A stretch of 37,116 nt of DNA from contig CABUIX010000020.1 of the NCBI GenBank assembly GCA_902491795.1, positions 1 to 37,116 on the forward strand, written 5' to 3'. Positions 16,132 to 24,063 of the stretch are shown piece by piece. Within the stretch, counting starts at the first letter, position 1. The number at the start of each line of letters is the position of its first letter. A program made the position numbers and the translations under genes. The stretch is from an uncultured Bacteroidales bacterium (lineage in GTDB: Bacteria; Bacteroidota; Bacteroidia; Bacteroidales; UBA932). The notes under the pieces were generated by a model. That model was not told where the DNA came from. It was given only the letters and a program-made list of their open reading frames with translations, and did no database searches.

Positions 16132-17535
16132 ATGACGGAAATACTTCGAACGAAAGTAAAGGACCTGCTGAAAAGCGAAGCGGGCCACGAAGTCCTGGCA
16201 AAAGGTTGGGTCAGAACCAAGCGCGGGAACAAGGAAATTGCATTCATAGCACTCAACGACGGATCCACGATCAAGAACATTCAGGTCGTGGTCGACAAGA
16301 ATGCCGAGACAGAGGCAGTGCTTTCAAAAATAAGCACCGGCGCATGCATCGGAGTGAAGGGCGAACTTGTCAAGTCAGTCGGAAGCGGCCAGGATGTCGA
16401 GATCCGCGCAAAGGAAATCACTGTCTATGGAGAGTGCGACCCCGTGCGCTATCCACTTCAGAAGAAAGACACTTCATTTGAATACCTGAGGACAGTAGCC
16501 CACCTGCGCCCGAGAACAAACACTTTCGGAGCAATCTTCAGGCTCAGGAGCCAGATGGCTTTCGCAATTCATGAATATTTCCACTCAAGAGGATTTGTAT
16601 ACCTTCATACACCTCTTATTACTGCAGCTGACGCCGAAGGAGCGGGACAGATGTTCCAGGTGACTACCCTTGACCTGAACAATGTGCCGAAAAACAAGAA
16701 AGGCGAGATCGACTACACCAAGGACTTCTTCGGAAGACAGACCAGCCTCACCGTGAGCGGACAGCTCGAAGGAGAGCTCGGGGCAACTTCACTGGGAGAA
16801 ATCTACACGTTCGGACCGACATTCCGTGCAGAAAACTCCAACACGCCCCGTCACCTCGCTGAGTTCTGGATGATAGAGCCGGAAATGGCATTCTACGACA
16901 TCAATGACAACATGGACCTGGCCGAGGACTTCATCAAGCACCTCGTGCGCTATGCGCTCGACAACTGCCGGGATGACATACAGTTCCTGAACGACCGCTA
17001 CGACAACGAGCTTATCGCCAGGCTTGAGGGAGTAGTGAACACCGAGTTCGTCAGGCTTGAATACACGGAAGGCATCAAGATACTCGAAGAAGCCGTCAAG
17101 AACGGAGTCAAGTTCGAATATCCCGTGTTCTGGGGAGCAGACCTCCAGAGCGAGCATGAGCGCTTCCTGGTGGAGCAGCACTTCGGCAAGCCGGTCATCC
17201 TGACAGGCTATCCGAAGGACATCAAGGCCTTCTACATGAAACAGAACGAAGACGGAAAGACTGTCAGGGCAATGGATGTCCTTTTCCCCAAGATCGGAGA
17301 AATCATCGGAGGCTCGGAAAGAGAGGCAGACCTGAAGAAACTTGAGGACAGGATCACTGAGCTCAAGATGAGCCGCCGCACCCTCGAATGGTACATTGAC
17401 ACAAGACGCTTCGGAAGCTGCCCTCACAGCGGCTTCGGTCTCGGATTCGAAAGACTCCTGCTGTTCATTACCGGAATGGCGAACATCAGGGACGTCATAC
17501 CCTTCCCCAGAACACCCAAAAACGCAGAATTCTAA
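16132..17535 (+). CDS. asnS: Asparaginyl-tRNA synthetase
   Basis: AsnS charges tRNA-Asn in the cytoplasm. The 467-residue protein has an N-terminal OB-fold (about 15-105) and a class II catalytic core with motif 2 FRAENSN followed by EFWMIEPEMAF, and motif 3 GFGLGFERLL near the C-terminus. Asn-type signatures and normal length separate it from AspRS. The ATG at 16132 follows an A-rich leader. udk starts three bases after its stop, and the TonB-like gene follows, so asnS probably heads a three-gene transcript. Confidence 0.95.
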   Translation: MTEILRTKVKDLLKSEAGHEVLAKGWVRTKRGNKEIAFIALNDGSTIKNIQVVVDKNAETEAVLSKISTGACIGVKGELVKSVGSGQDVEIRAKEITVYGECDPVRYPLQKKDTSFEYLRTVAHLRPRTNTFGAIFRLRSQMAFAIHEYFHSRGFVYLHTPLITAADAEGAGQMFQVTTLDLNNVPKNKKGEIDYTKDFFGRQTSLTVSGQLEGELGATSLGEIYTFGPTFRAENSNTPRHLAEFWMIEPEMAFYDINDNMDLAEDFIKHLVRYALDNCRDDIQFLNDRYDNELIARLEGVVNTEFVRLEYTEGIKILEEAVKNGVKFEYPVFWGADLQSEHERFLVEQHFGKPVILTGYPKDIKAFYMKQNEDGKTVRAMDVLFPKIGEIIGGSEREADLKKLEDRITELKMSRRTLEWYIDTRRFGSCPHSGFGLGFERLLLFITGMANIRDVIPFPRTPKNAEF

Positions 17536-17538
17536 ACA

Positions 17539-18168
17539 ATGTTGGTAATCGGCATAGCCGGCGGTTCAGGCTCCGGCAAAACTACAGTGGTCAAGGCAAT
17601 CACTGAAAATCTCAAGACAGAAAAGGTGGTCGTGATTCCCCAGGACTCGTACTACAAGGATTCAAGCGACCTGACTGACGAAGAGAAAAGGGCCTACAAT
17701 TTCGACCATCCCAATGCAATCGACTGGGATTTGCTGTGCGCCCAGCTCAGTGAGCTCAAGCACGGAAAGACCGTAAAGCAGCCGGTTTACTCCTACATCT
17801 CCTGTTCAAGGTCGAAGACGGAGACCGTCACCGTGGAACCGGCCGACGTCATAATCATCGAGGGCATCCTGATATTCACCTGCAAGAAGCTCCGCGACCA
17901 GATGGACATAAAGATATTCGTGGACGCCGACGATGACGACAGACTGATGAGGGTAATGGCCCGCGACATCACGGAAAGAGGCAAGGACGTGCACTGGGTA
18001 ATAGAAAGGTATTCACGCACGGTGAAGCCAATGTACCTGCAGTTCATTGAGCCGAGCAAGCGCTACGCCGACATAATCATCCCGCAAGGCGGACACAACA
18101 AGGTCGCAATTGACATCATCACCAACACTATAGAAAAATCCCTGAGGGAAAAGAAGCTTCAGAAGTGA
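17539..18168 (+). CDS. udk: Uridine kinase
   Basis: The enzyme phosphorylates uridine and cytidine with GTP or ATP in pyrimidine salvage. The P-loop GGSGSGKT is at residues 8-15, followed by DSYYKD and the NFDHPNAIDW substrate region typical of uridine kinases rather than phosphoribulokinases. At 209 residues it is full length. It lies between asnS and a TonB-like gene, whose GTG start overlaps the udk stop (GTGA). Confidence 0.95.
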   Translation: MLVIGIAGGSGSGKTTVVKAITENLKTEKVVVIPQDSYYKDSSDLTDEEKRAYNFDHPNAIDWDLLCAQLSELKHGKTVKQPVYSYISCSRSKTETVTVEPADVIIIEGILIFTCKKLRDQMDIKIFVDADDDDRLMRVMARDITERGKDVHWVIERYSRTVKPMYLQFIEPSKRYADIIIPQGGHNKVAIDIITNTIEKSLREKKLQK

Positions 18169-18917
18169 GGAAAATATCCGCATCTGACAAGGCAGGACTA
18201 TATTTCACCGTAATCGTACACCTTGCGGTGATAATAGTCCTGCTTTTGAGCGGTCTGGGGTATTCACTCTCCGGAGAAAGCAGCTTTGTGCTGGATTTCA
18301 GTCATCAGGACGAACTGGAAAAGCTTCAGGAAGCCGCGGAAAAGCTGCAGCAGGAGGCTGAATTCAAGGAAGCGATCAGCCGCAAGCTACAGGAAGAGCT
18401 CGGAGGTGATGTCCAGGTTCCCCAATCATCCGAGGTCAGGAATGTTGCGGTGGACCGCGGTGCACTTGCTGACGACAGGGGTACTGATGCGGAAAAGCTT
18501 TACGCCGATGCCGAAAGGCTGCAGCAGGAACTCATGCAGGGAAGCCGGAGAGGCAGCGACGACTATGCGATCCCCGCACCTGAAAACCCGGCCACTGCAG
18601 CACCCGACACGGAGTCACGGCAGGACAACAGCTATACCGGCCCTTCCGTAGTGGCATACGAACTCACGGGCCGCAAGGCAAGCAGACTTAGCATACCGGC
18701 ATACAGGTGCCTTGGCGGAGGTGAGGTAAAAGTCATCATAACGGTTAATCCCTCCGGGAAGGTCATCGCAGCAGAAATCGACGAGGCAGCCTCGTCATCG
18801 GACAGATGTCTAAGGGATTTTGCAGTGAGGGCAGCCAAAGCTTCACTCTTCTCGGCAAAGAGCGGTGCAGCACCAAAAGAAAAAGGCTACATCATCTATC
18901 AGTTCATCGCACAATAA
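18165..18917 (+). CDS. TonB-like energy-transducer protein with coiled coils
   Basis: This 250-residue protein has TonB architecture: one N-terminal membrane helix (about 11-34), a periplasmic region with coiled coil (about 44-80 and 105-122, rich in KLQQE patterns), a Pro/Ala-rich linker, and a C-terminal TonB-like domain (about 176-250) with GGEVKVIITVNPSGKV. TonB passes ExbB/ExbD energy to outer-membrane receptors. The coiled coil in place of a long Pro-Glu/Pro-Lys spacer is unusual for TonB and closer to TolA. The GTG start overlaps the udk stop. The exb operon lies about 2 kb upstream, so the products may cooperate, which is inference. Confidence 0.72.
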   Translation: MRKISASDKAGLYFTVIVHLAVIIVLLLSGLGYSLSGESSFVLDFSHQDELEKLQEAAEKLQQEAEFKEAISRKLQEELGGDVQVPQSSEVRNVAVDRGALADDRGTDAEKLYADAERLQQELMQGSRRGSDDYAIPAPENPATAAPDTESRQDNSYTGPSVVAYELTGRKASRLSIPAYRCLGGGEVKVIITVNPSGKVIAAEIDEAASSSDRCLRDFAVRAAKASLFSAKSGAAPKEKGYIIYQFIAQ

Positions 18918-18928
18918 GCCTGCTCCCT

Positions 18929-20050
18929 CTATTCGAAGTCCCAGATGCGCGGATTTCCGTCGGCTCGTTCGAGGGGATATGCATACTGCTCGAATGCTCC
19001 GACGATCGGCTTCGCCTTGAGGGTCACGTCATCGAAGAAGCCCCTTCCGCGGAACATGGGCTCCCACCAGAACACTCCCCTGCCCATATTGTCCGGCGCA
19101 TTCATGACTATTTCGTTTACCGCCTGGAACCAGGCTTTCTGCCCGACAGGAGTCTCCGGGAAAGGCGCCTTGACACCCTTCAGCTCAAAATACTGCGAAG
19201 GCACGGAATAGTAGCCCGTCTCTATCACCATGACAGGCTTGCGGCATTTCTTGATCGTGAAATACAGATTGTCACGAAGATCCATCAGGTTTCCGTGCGA
19301 CCATGGATAAAACGAAAAACCGACGATGTCATAATCAACGGAATATTTCTCCATATTGTCGAAAAATATTCCGCTCATCTCCATATCACCTCCGAAATCG
19401 ACATGGAGCATGATACGGATGTCGCGGTCAACAGACCTTACGGCATACGCTCCGGCATTGAGGTACTCGCAGAGTTCCTTCCAGTTGCTTTTTGAGCGCT
19501 TCTCCTCACCATAAAACACCCTGCCGTCAGGCCAAAAGACTCCATTGCTGATCTCATTGCCGATCTGGACGATTTCAGGAGGCGTCCCGGCATCTTCAAG
19601 AGCCCTGATGACTCCATGAACATATTCACGGAAAGCAGCCACCCGCTCCTGATGGCTCATGTCCGCCAGAGACACAGGCGTGGGCTGGGGCATAGGATTG
19701 GCCCAACCGTCCGACATCATGAAGTCAAGGGCAAAATGGTACCCGTGCTCCTTGAGCTTTGCCGCTCCCTCCAGCACATATTCCAGATCCTGACCAAGCG
19801 AAGACGGTTCGTTGCAGATCATCAGGCGGGCCCAGTTGTAGCCGTGTCCGCGAAAGATGCTCCAGGGATCCTTCGGAGTACCGTCGATGTCATAATACTG
19901 CTTTCCCTCCCTCTCGGCCTGGAGCACGAACGAAAGGTCAAGTCCAAATGCATAAGAATTAGTGTAGGGCAGATCAGTTTTTGCGTGGAGCGCAGACGAC
20001 GCGGCCATAACGGCAGCAGCCAGCGACAAGAGAATCTTCTTCATGTTCAT
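18929..20050 (-). CDS. Glycoside hydrolase family 53 (endo-beta-1,4-galactanase)
   Basis: GH53 enzymes cut beta-1,4-galactan side chains of type I arabinogalactan and pectin. The 373-residue protein has a signal peptide (about 1-23, no lipobox), so it should be periplasmic or secreted. Both catalytic residues of the TIM barrel are visible: acid/base Glu166 in QIGNEISNG and nucleophile Glu277 in VIETGYY. The fold motifs HGYNWARL and FALDFMMSD also fit. An alternative ATG at 20044 would remove two residues. No SusC/D pair or other glycan gene is adjacent; the DUF5107/GH43 locus is about 13 kb away. It lies downstream of the tRNA terminator and so needs its own promoter. Confidence 0.9.
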   Translation of the reverse strand: MNMKKILLSLAAAVMAASSALHAKTDLPYTNSYAFGLDLSFVLQAEREGKQYYDIDGTPKDPWSIFRGHGYNWARLMICNEPSSLGQDLEYVLEGAAKLKEHGYHFALDFMMSDGWANPMPQPTPVSLADMSHQERVAAFREYVHGVIRALEDAGTPPEIVQIGNEISNGVFWPDGRVFYGEEKRSKSNWKELCEYLNAGAYAVRSVDRDIRIMLHVDFGGDMEMSGIFFDNMEKYSVDYDIVGFSFYPWSHGNLMDLRDNLYFTIKKCRKPVMVIETGYYSVPSQYFELKGVKAPFPETPVGQKAWFQAVNEIVMNAPDNMGRGVFWWEPMFRGRGFFDDVTLKAKPIVGAFEQYAYPLERADGNPRIWDFE

Positions 20051-20073
20051 GGAATTGCGGTTATGCCCGAAGA

Positions 20074-20120
20074 TACAAAAAAAATATCAAAAGCCCCTCC
20101 GTAAAACCGGAAGGGCTTTT
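20074..20120 (-). terminator. Terminator abutting the tRNA-Arg CCA end
   Basis: On the minus strand AAAAGCCC-t-TCCG pairs with CGGA-g-GGGCTTTT around a short loop (20120-20089), then a T-rich stretch follows. The hairpin begins at the last base of the tRNA CCA, so no spacer separates tRNA and terminator. Confidence 0.8.
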
Positions 20121-20194
20121 GGTAGTCCCTACAGGAATCGAACCTGTATTTAAGGTTTAGGAAACCTCCGTTCTATCCGTTGAACTAAGGGACC
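20120..20194 (-). tRNA. tRNA-Arg (anticodon CCT)
   Basis: The minus strand folds as a complete cloverleaf: acceptor GGTCCCT pairs with AGGGACT (G-T at the end), a T arm ACAGG/CCTGT with loop TTCGATT, and an anticodon arm GAGGT-TTCCTAA-ACCTT, placing CCT at 34-36. The 3' CCA is encoded. It reads AGG, a common Arg codon here. It starts 20 bases after rpmF and probably is cut from the same transcript. Confidence 0.93.
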
Positions 20195-20214
20195 GTTATC
20201 TGAGCGGCAAAAGC

Positions 20215-20397
20215 CTACTCAGCATTCTTTACGACGATCTGACGTCCTCTATAGTAGCCGCACTCAGGGCAGACACGATGATACATCACCGTGGCTCCGC
20301 AATTGGGGCAGGTAGCAAGAGTAGGGACGGGAGCGAAGTCGTGTGTACGGCGCTTGTCCCTGCGCTGCTTTGAAAGTTTGTGTTTCGGATGTGCCAT
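20215..20397 (-). CDS. rpmF: 50S ribosomal protein L32
   Basis: A 60-residue ribosomal protein with the L32 start AHPKHKLSKQRRDKRRTHD and a zinc ribbon with Cys30, Cys33, Cys43 and Cys46 (CPNC and CPEC), the zinc-containing form. It follows yceD by 21 bases, the classic yceD-rpmF pair, and precedes tRNA-Arg by 20 bases. Confidence 0.97.
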   Translation of the reverse strand: MAHPKHKLSKQRRDKRRTHDFAPVPTLATCPNCGATVMYHRVCPECGYYRGRQIVVKNAE

Positions 20398-20418
20398 TTC
20401 TTTATCTTTTAAATATTA

Positions 20419-20805
20419 TTATTCACTCAAATATCCTACAGTTTCCTGATTGCAGCCCTGGTCGGGATGAACCCGCTTCAGGGGAAGGGAGATGCACACA
20501 TAGTCGTACACATCCTGACTCAAGTCCAGTTCGGCTCCATCCGGGACATAACTCTCTTCAAAAGAGGTCACGACCGGAAGTTCAAGATCCTCGAGACACC
20601 TGTCGCAAGCGACCGTAACGCTGCCGCTGATTTCACAGGAGACCTCTGCAGTGACTCCGCGGTAACTGATCCGCGCACTCACCCTGATGTCCGCCCCAAG
20701 AATCTCGGAATTGCCGAAATCTTCAAAGAACTTGCCGTCTGCGTGCCACTCATGGAGGCTCACTCCCGGCTTCAAGTCAATCAGACTAACTATAAAGGGT
20801 TGCAA
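20419..20805 (-). CDS. yceD: YceD/DUF177 family protein
   Basis: YceD homologues lie before rpmF in most bacteria and are linked to 23S rRNA maturation or processing. The 128-residue frame has the CDRCLEDL motif at about residue 68, where the family carries a conserved Cys-x-x-Cys pair. The start is uncertain: the frame is open from typA's TGA (20830-20832), and the only plausible near-cognate start before the conserved FIVSLIDLKPG is TTG at 20803-20805, with no ATG or GTG. A -7-like box TAACTTTG ends exactly at this codon. It shares typA's reading frame. Confidence 0.86.
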   Translation of the reverse strand: MQPFIVSLIDLKPGVSLHEWHADGKFFEDFGNSEILGADIRVSARISYRGVTAEVSCEISGSVTVACDRCLEDLELPVVTSFEESYVPDGAELDLSQDVYDYVCISLPLKRVHPDQGCNQETVGYLSE

Positions 20806-20810
20806 AGTTA
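20803..20810 (-). promoter_or_regulatory. -7-like box (TAACTTTG) overlapping the yceD start
   Basis: On the minus strand the bases read TAACTTTG, a TAnnTTTG match, overlapping the proposed TTG start. It may be a chance match or a promoter for a transcript beginning inside yceD. Confidence 0.3.
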
Positions 20811-20829
20811 TAAAAAATTTCTTTCGTTG

Positions 20830-22635
20830 TCAATCCTCAGTGTCGCTATTTCTTTTTCTTGTCAGCGGATCGAGCAAAATCTTGCGGATTCGCATGAAAT
20901 GAGGAGTAACCTCGACAAGTTCATCCTCCTGAATGTACTCCAGGGCTTCCTCAAGCGAGAACTTGATTGCCGGAGGCAGGACAATCTTCTCGTCTGAACC
21001 GGCAGCACGCACATTGGTAAGCTTCTTGGTCTTGCAGATGTTGATGTTGAGGTCCCTCTCCCTCGTGTGTTCACCGACCACCTGGCCGGCATATATCTCC
21101 TCGCCAGGCTCGACGAAGAAACGTCCTCTGTCAAGCAGCTTGTTTATTGAATAGGCAATCGCCGTACCTGTCTCTATGGAGACAAGGGAACCGTTGGTGC
21201 GGCGCTCTATCTCACCCTTGTATGGCTGGTAGTCCTTGAAGCGGTGTGCGACCACTGCCTCTCCCTGAGTTGCGGTAAGGAGGTTGGAACGCAATCCCAT
21301 GAGTCCACGCGTGGGAATCTCGAATTCGAGGAGTGTACGGTCACCGCGCGGCTCCATCCTCAGAAGCGCGCCCTTGCGGCGAGTTGCGATTTCGATGGCC
21401 GAACCGACAAACTGCTCCGGCACTTCAATCGAAAGTTCCTCTATAGGCTCACAGCGCTGGCCGCCGATCGTCTTGTCGAGCACCTTGGGCTGGCCGACCT
21501 GAAGTTCGAAGCCTTCGCGGCGCATTGTCTCGATGAGCACCGAAAGATGCAGCACGCCACGACCGTAGACCACGAAAGAATCTGCGGTAAGTCCCGGCTT
21601 CACGCGAAGTGCGAGATTCTTCTCAAGCTCCTTCTCGAGACGTTCCTTGATGTGCCTTGACGTCACATATTTGCCGTCCTTCCCGAAGAAAGGCGAATTG
21701 TTGATCATGAAGAGCATGCTCATCGTGGGTTCGTCGACAGCAATCGGTGCCAGGGGCTCCGGATTGTCGAAATCTGCAATGGTGTCTCCGATTTCGAATC
21801 CGTCAATGCCCACCACAGCGCATATGTCACCGCAGCCGACCTCGTCCACATTGGACTTTCCAAGGCCCTCAAAAACCATGAGCTGCTTGATCTTCTGCTT
21901 CTGAATCACATCGTAGCGCTTGCACAGGCTAACCTGCTGCCCGGTATGAAGGGATCCGCGGGTAATCTTTCCCACTGCGATGCGTCCCACATAGGGAGAA
22001 TATTCGAGCGACGATATCAGCATCTGCGGAGTTCCCTCAACCACGGCAGGCGCCGGGATAACCTCAAGAATGGTGTCAAGCAGCGGAGTTATGTCGTTTG
22101 TAGGCTTCTTCCAGTCAAGTGACATCCAGCCCTGCTTTGCGGAACCGTAGACCGTTGTGAAATCCAGCTGGTCATCGTTCGCGTTGAGATTGCACATGAG
22201 GTCAAAGACCTCTTCCTGAACCTCGTCGGGACGGCAGTTGGGCTTGTCGACCTTGTTGATCACCACAATGGGTTTCTTGCCCATCTGAAGGGCCTTCTGC
22301 AGCACGAAGCGCGTCTGTGGCATACAGCCCTCGAAAGCATCCACCAGAAGCAGCACACCGTCGGCCATATTGAGCACCCTTTCCACCTCTCCGCCGAAAT
22401 CGCTGTGCCCCGGAGTATCAATAATGTTGATTTTTACTCCTTTATAGGTTACTGACACATTCTTGGCAAGAATGGTGATTCCTCTTTCCCTCTCAAGGTC
22501 GTTGCTGTCAAGGATGAGCTGGTTCAGGTTCTCGGGCTGGCGCACGAGATTTGCCTGATATATCATCCTGTCAACGAGGGTCGTCTTCCCGTGGTCAACA
22601 TGGGCGATGATTGCAATGTTTCTGATCTCCTGCAT
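20830..22635 (-). CDS. typA: Translational GTPase TypA/BipA
   Basis: BipA is a ribosome-associated GTPase that helps assembly of the large subunit, especially under stress. The 601-residue protein carries G1 AHVDHGKT (residues 11-18), the RGITI G2 region, G3 DTPGH and G4 NKVD, then elongation-factor-like domains and the BipA-specific C-terminal domain. I chose the ATG at 22633-22635 giving MQEIRNIAIIAHVDHG, the standard start; a GTG four codons earlier is possible but unneeded. A -7 box lies 25 bases upstream. yceD follows at once, and with rpmF and tRNA-Arg they look like one transcript. Confidence 0.95.
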   Translation of the reverse strand: MQEIRNIAIIAHVDHGKTTLVDRMIYQANLVRQPENLNQLILDSNDLERERGITILAKNVSVTYKGVKINIIDTPGHSDFGGEVERVLNMADGVLLLVDAFEGCMPQTRFVLQKALQMGKKPIVVINKVDKPNCRPDEVQEEVFDLMCNLNANDDQLDFTTVYGSAKQGWMSLDWKKPTNDITPLLDTILEVIPAPAVVEGTPQMLISSLEYSPYVGRIAVGKITRGSLHTGQQVSLCKRYDVIQKQKIKQLMVFEGLGKSNVDEVGCGDICAVVGIDGFEIGDTIADFDNPEPLAPIAVDEPTMSMLFMINNSPFFGKDGKYVTSRHIKERLEKELEKNLALRVKPGLTADSFVVYGRGVLHLSVLIETMRREGFELQVGQPKVLDKTIGGQRCEPIEELSIEVPEQFVGSAIEIATRRKGALLRMEPRGDRTLLEFEIPTRGLMGLRSNLLTATQGEAVVAHRFKDYQPYKGEIERRTNGSLVSIETGTAIAYSINKLLDRGRFFVEPGEEIYAGQVVGEHTRERDLNINICKTKKLTNVRAAGSDEKIVLPPAIKFSLEEALEYIQEDELVEVTPHFMRIRKILLDPLTRKRNSDTED

Positions 22636-22660
22636 ATTAATTTTCACACAATAAATCTTG

Positions 22661-22668
22661 CAAAGATA
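22661..22668 (-). promoter_or_regulatory. -7 box (TATCTTTG) for typA
   Basis: The minus strand reads TATCTTTG, matching TAnnTTTG, 25 bases before the typA ATG. No -33 element is seen at the usual distance. Confidence 0.55.
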
Positions 22669-22740
22669 GCGATTTCTCCACGAATTTCATAAATTTTTGC
22701 AATCTTCGGCCAAGCTTTCCGGCAAGTCGCCGCCAAACAA

Positions 22741-22773
22741 TTTGCAGATGCTGGCTCAAAATTGTTATCTTTG
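22741..22773 (+). promoter_or_regulatory. -33/-7 promoter ending six bases before the lipoprotein gene start
   Basis: TTTG at 22741-22744 and TATCTTTG at 22766-22773 are separated by 21 bases, fitting the Bacteroidota -33/-7 promoter. The ATG is at 22780, so transcription should start at or very near it. Confidence 0.65.
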
Positions 22774-22779
22774 TGCGAT

Positions 22780-24063
22780 ATGCAGTCAATGCGCATTATA
22801 TTATTGGCAGCGCTTGTCGCGGCCGGTCTTTCTTCCTGCGGGTCAGGAAGGACAGGCGAAGGTGCGGATGCACCTGAAGAAGTCATGAGACTCCTTCATG
22901 CTGTCCCTTCCGACGCTCTTGCGATATCAGTAAACAGCAGTTGTACCGACGCCGTGTCGCGTCTCGACTCGACAAATGTGCTCAAGAGACTTGACTATGG
23001 GAGAGTCGGCAACTCGCCCGCTGTGATTTCCTGGTGCTTCGACGGAGAACTCTCCCCCGTCATGGCCATTGATGCAGGAAGGTCCAGTGCCGGCATGTCC
23101 GCTGCCCGCGCTCTTGAAGACAGGGCGGACAGCCTGGGACTGTTCACGGCTTACTATGCTCCGGACAGTCTGGTCGGCAAACATGCGATGCTGGTGATGA
23201 CTCCGTCAGAGGCCCTGCTTACCGCAACGAACCGCCATATCACGGAAAAGCGTTCAATCCTGGACGCCAACGGTTTCACCAGCGCGCTGGCATTCGCCGG
23301 GAATTCCCGGACCTTCACCATTCTTCGGAACAGCGGCGCATCCCGCCTGCTGCCCGCTGAGTTGCTCGAAGGCATCTTCAACCGCCGCAAGGCTGCGGGC
23401 TTCCTGCGGACCATTGCGGACTGGATCACGCTGACACCGGAAGGAAGCGGCAGCTGGAAAATGGACGCAACGCGCGGAGATTCTCCCTCATATTACACAA
23501 ACCTGTTCAACGGATTGCCGCTTGCCGACAGCCGCCTCGGGGACATTCTGCCTCCCGACACAGAATTTGCGCTTTCACTGCCTGTCCCGCAACCCGAATT
23601 CCGCAATGCATTCCAGAAATATCAGGACGCCTCCGTGCGCTATACCTCATATATCAGACAAATTGACACCCTGAAAGCCCGCAGCGGCAAGAGCCCGCTT
23701 GACTGGGAGAAGGAAACCGGTATCCGCGAGGTCGGGCTCATTGTCTTCGGAGGCAGAAAGATAGTTGCCGCAAGGCCGGCCAAGACGGAAGAGGACACAC
23801 TTCCGAAAGAAAACCCGTGGCGGGGATTCATCCCGGCCCTGTACGGTTCGGCATTCTCGCTGACCGATGACAGTGCCTGCGCGGCAGTATCCGGATGGCT
23901 GGTATACGGAAGCACCGGCGATCTTGACAAATTTCTTTCGGCACAGCCGCAGGAAGCCAAGTCAAACTGGCCCAGAAAGGGCACCCACATAGTAATGTAC
24001 AAATCCGGCAAGTTCATCTGCTGGAACAAAAAAGGTATTTATTTATGGAATTCCAGTCAGTAA
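22780..24063 (+). CDS. Lipoprotein of unknown function
   Basis: I recognise no family. The 427-residue protein begins with a lipoprotein signal peptide and lipobox SSC at about residue 20, so it should be anchored to a membrane. The rest has alternating strands and helices, repeated references to short Ala/Asp/Ser motifs such as LHAVPSDALAISV near the start, and no catalytic motif I can name. The start at 22780 is fixed by the lipobox and by a promoter six bases upstream. The last 19 bases overlap the acyl-CoA ligase gene in another frame, so the two are likely co-expressed. Confidence 0.7.
   Translation: MQSMRIILLAALVAAGLSSCGSGRTGEGADAPEEVMRLLHAVPSDALAISVNSSCTDAVSRLDSTNVLKRLDYGRVGNSPAVISWCFDGELSPVMAIDAGRSSAGMSAARALEDRADSLGLFTAYYAPDSLVGKHAMLVMTPSEALLTATNRHITEKRSILDANGFTSALAFAGNSRTFTILRNSGASRLLPAELLEGIFNRRKAAGFLRTIADWITLTPEGSGSWKMDATRGDSPSYYTNLFNGLPLADSRLGDILPPDTEFALSLPVPQPEFRNAFQKYQDASVRYTSYIRQIDTLKARSGKSPLDWEKETGIREVGLIVFGGRKIVAARPAKTEEDTLPKENPWRGFIPALYGSAFSLTDDSACAAVSGWLVYGSTGDLDKFLSAQPQEAKSNWPRKGTHIVMYKSGKFICWNKKGIYLWNSSQ

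Noticed and set aside
12473..17535. A dedicated asparagine operon (ansA and asnS near each other)
   Set aside because: They are separated by the exb operon and a hairpin; nearness looks incidental.
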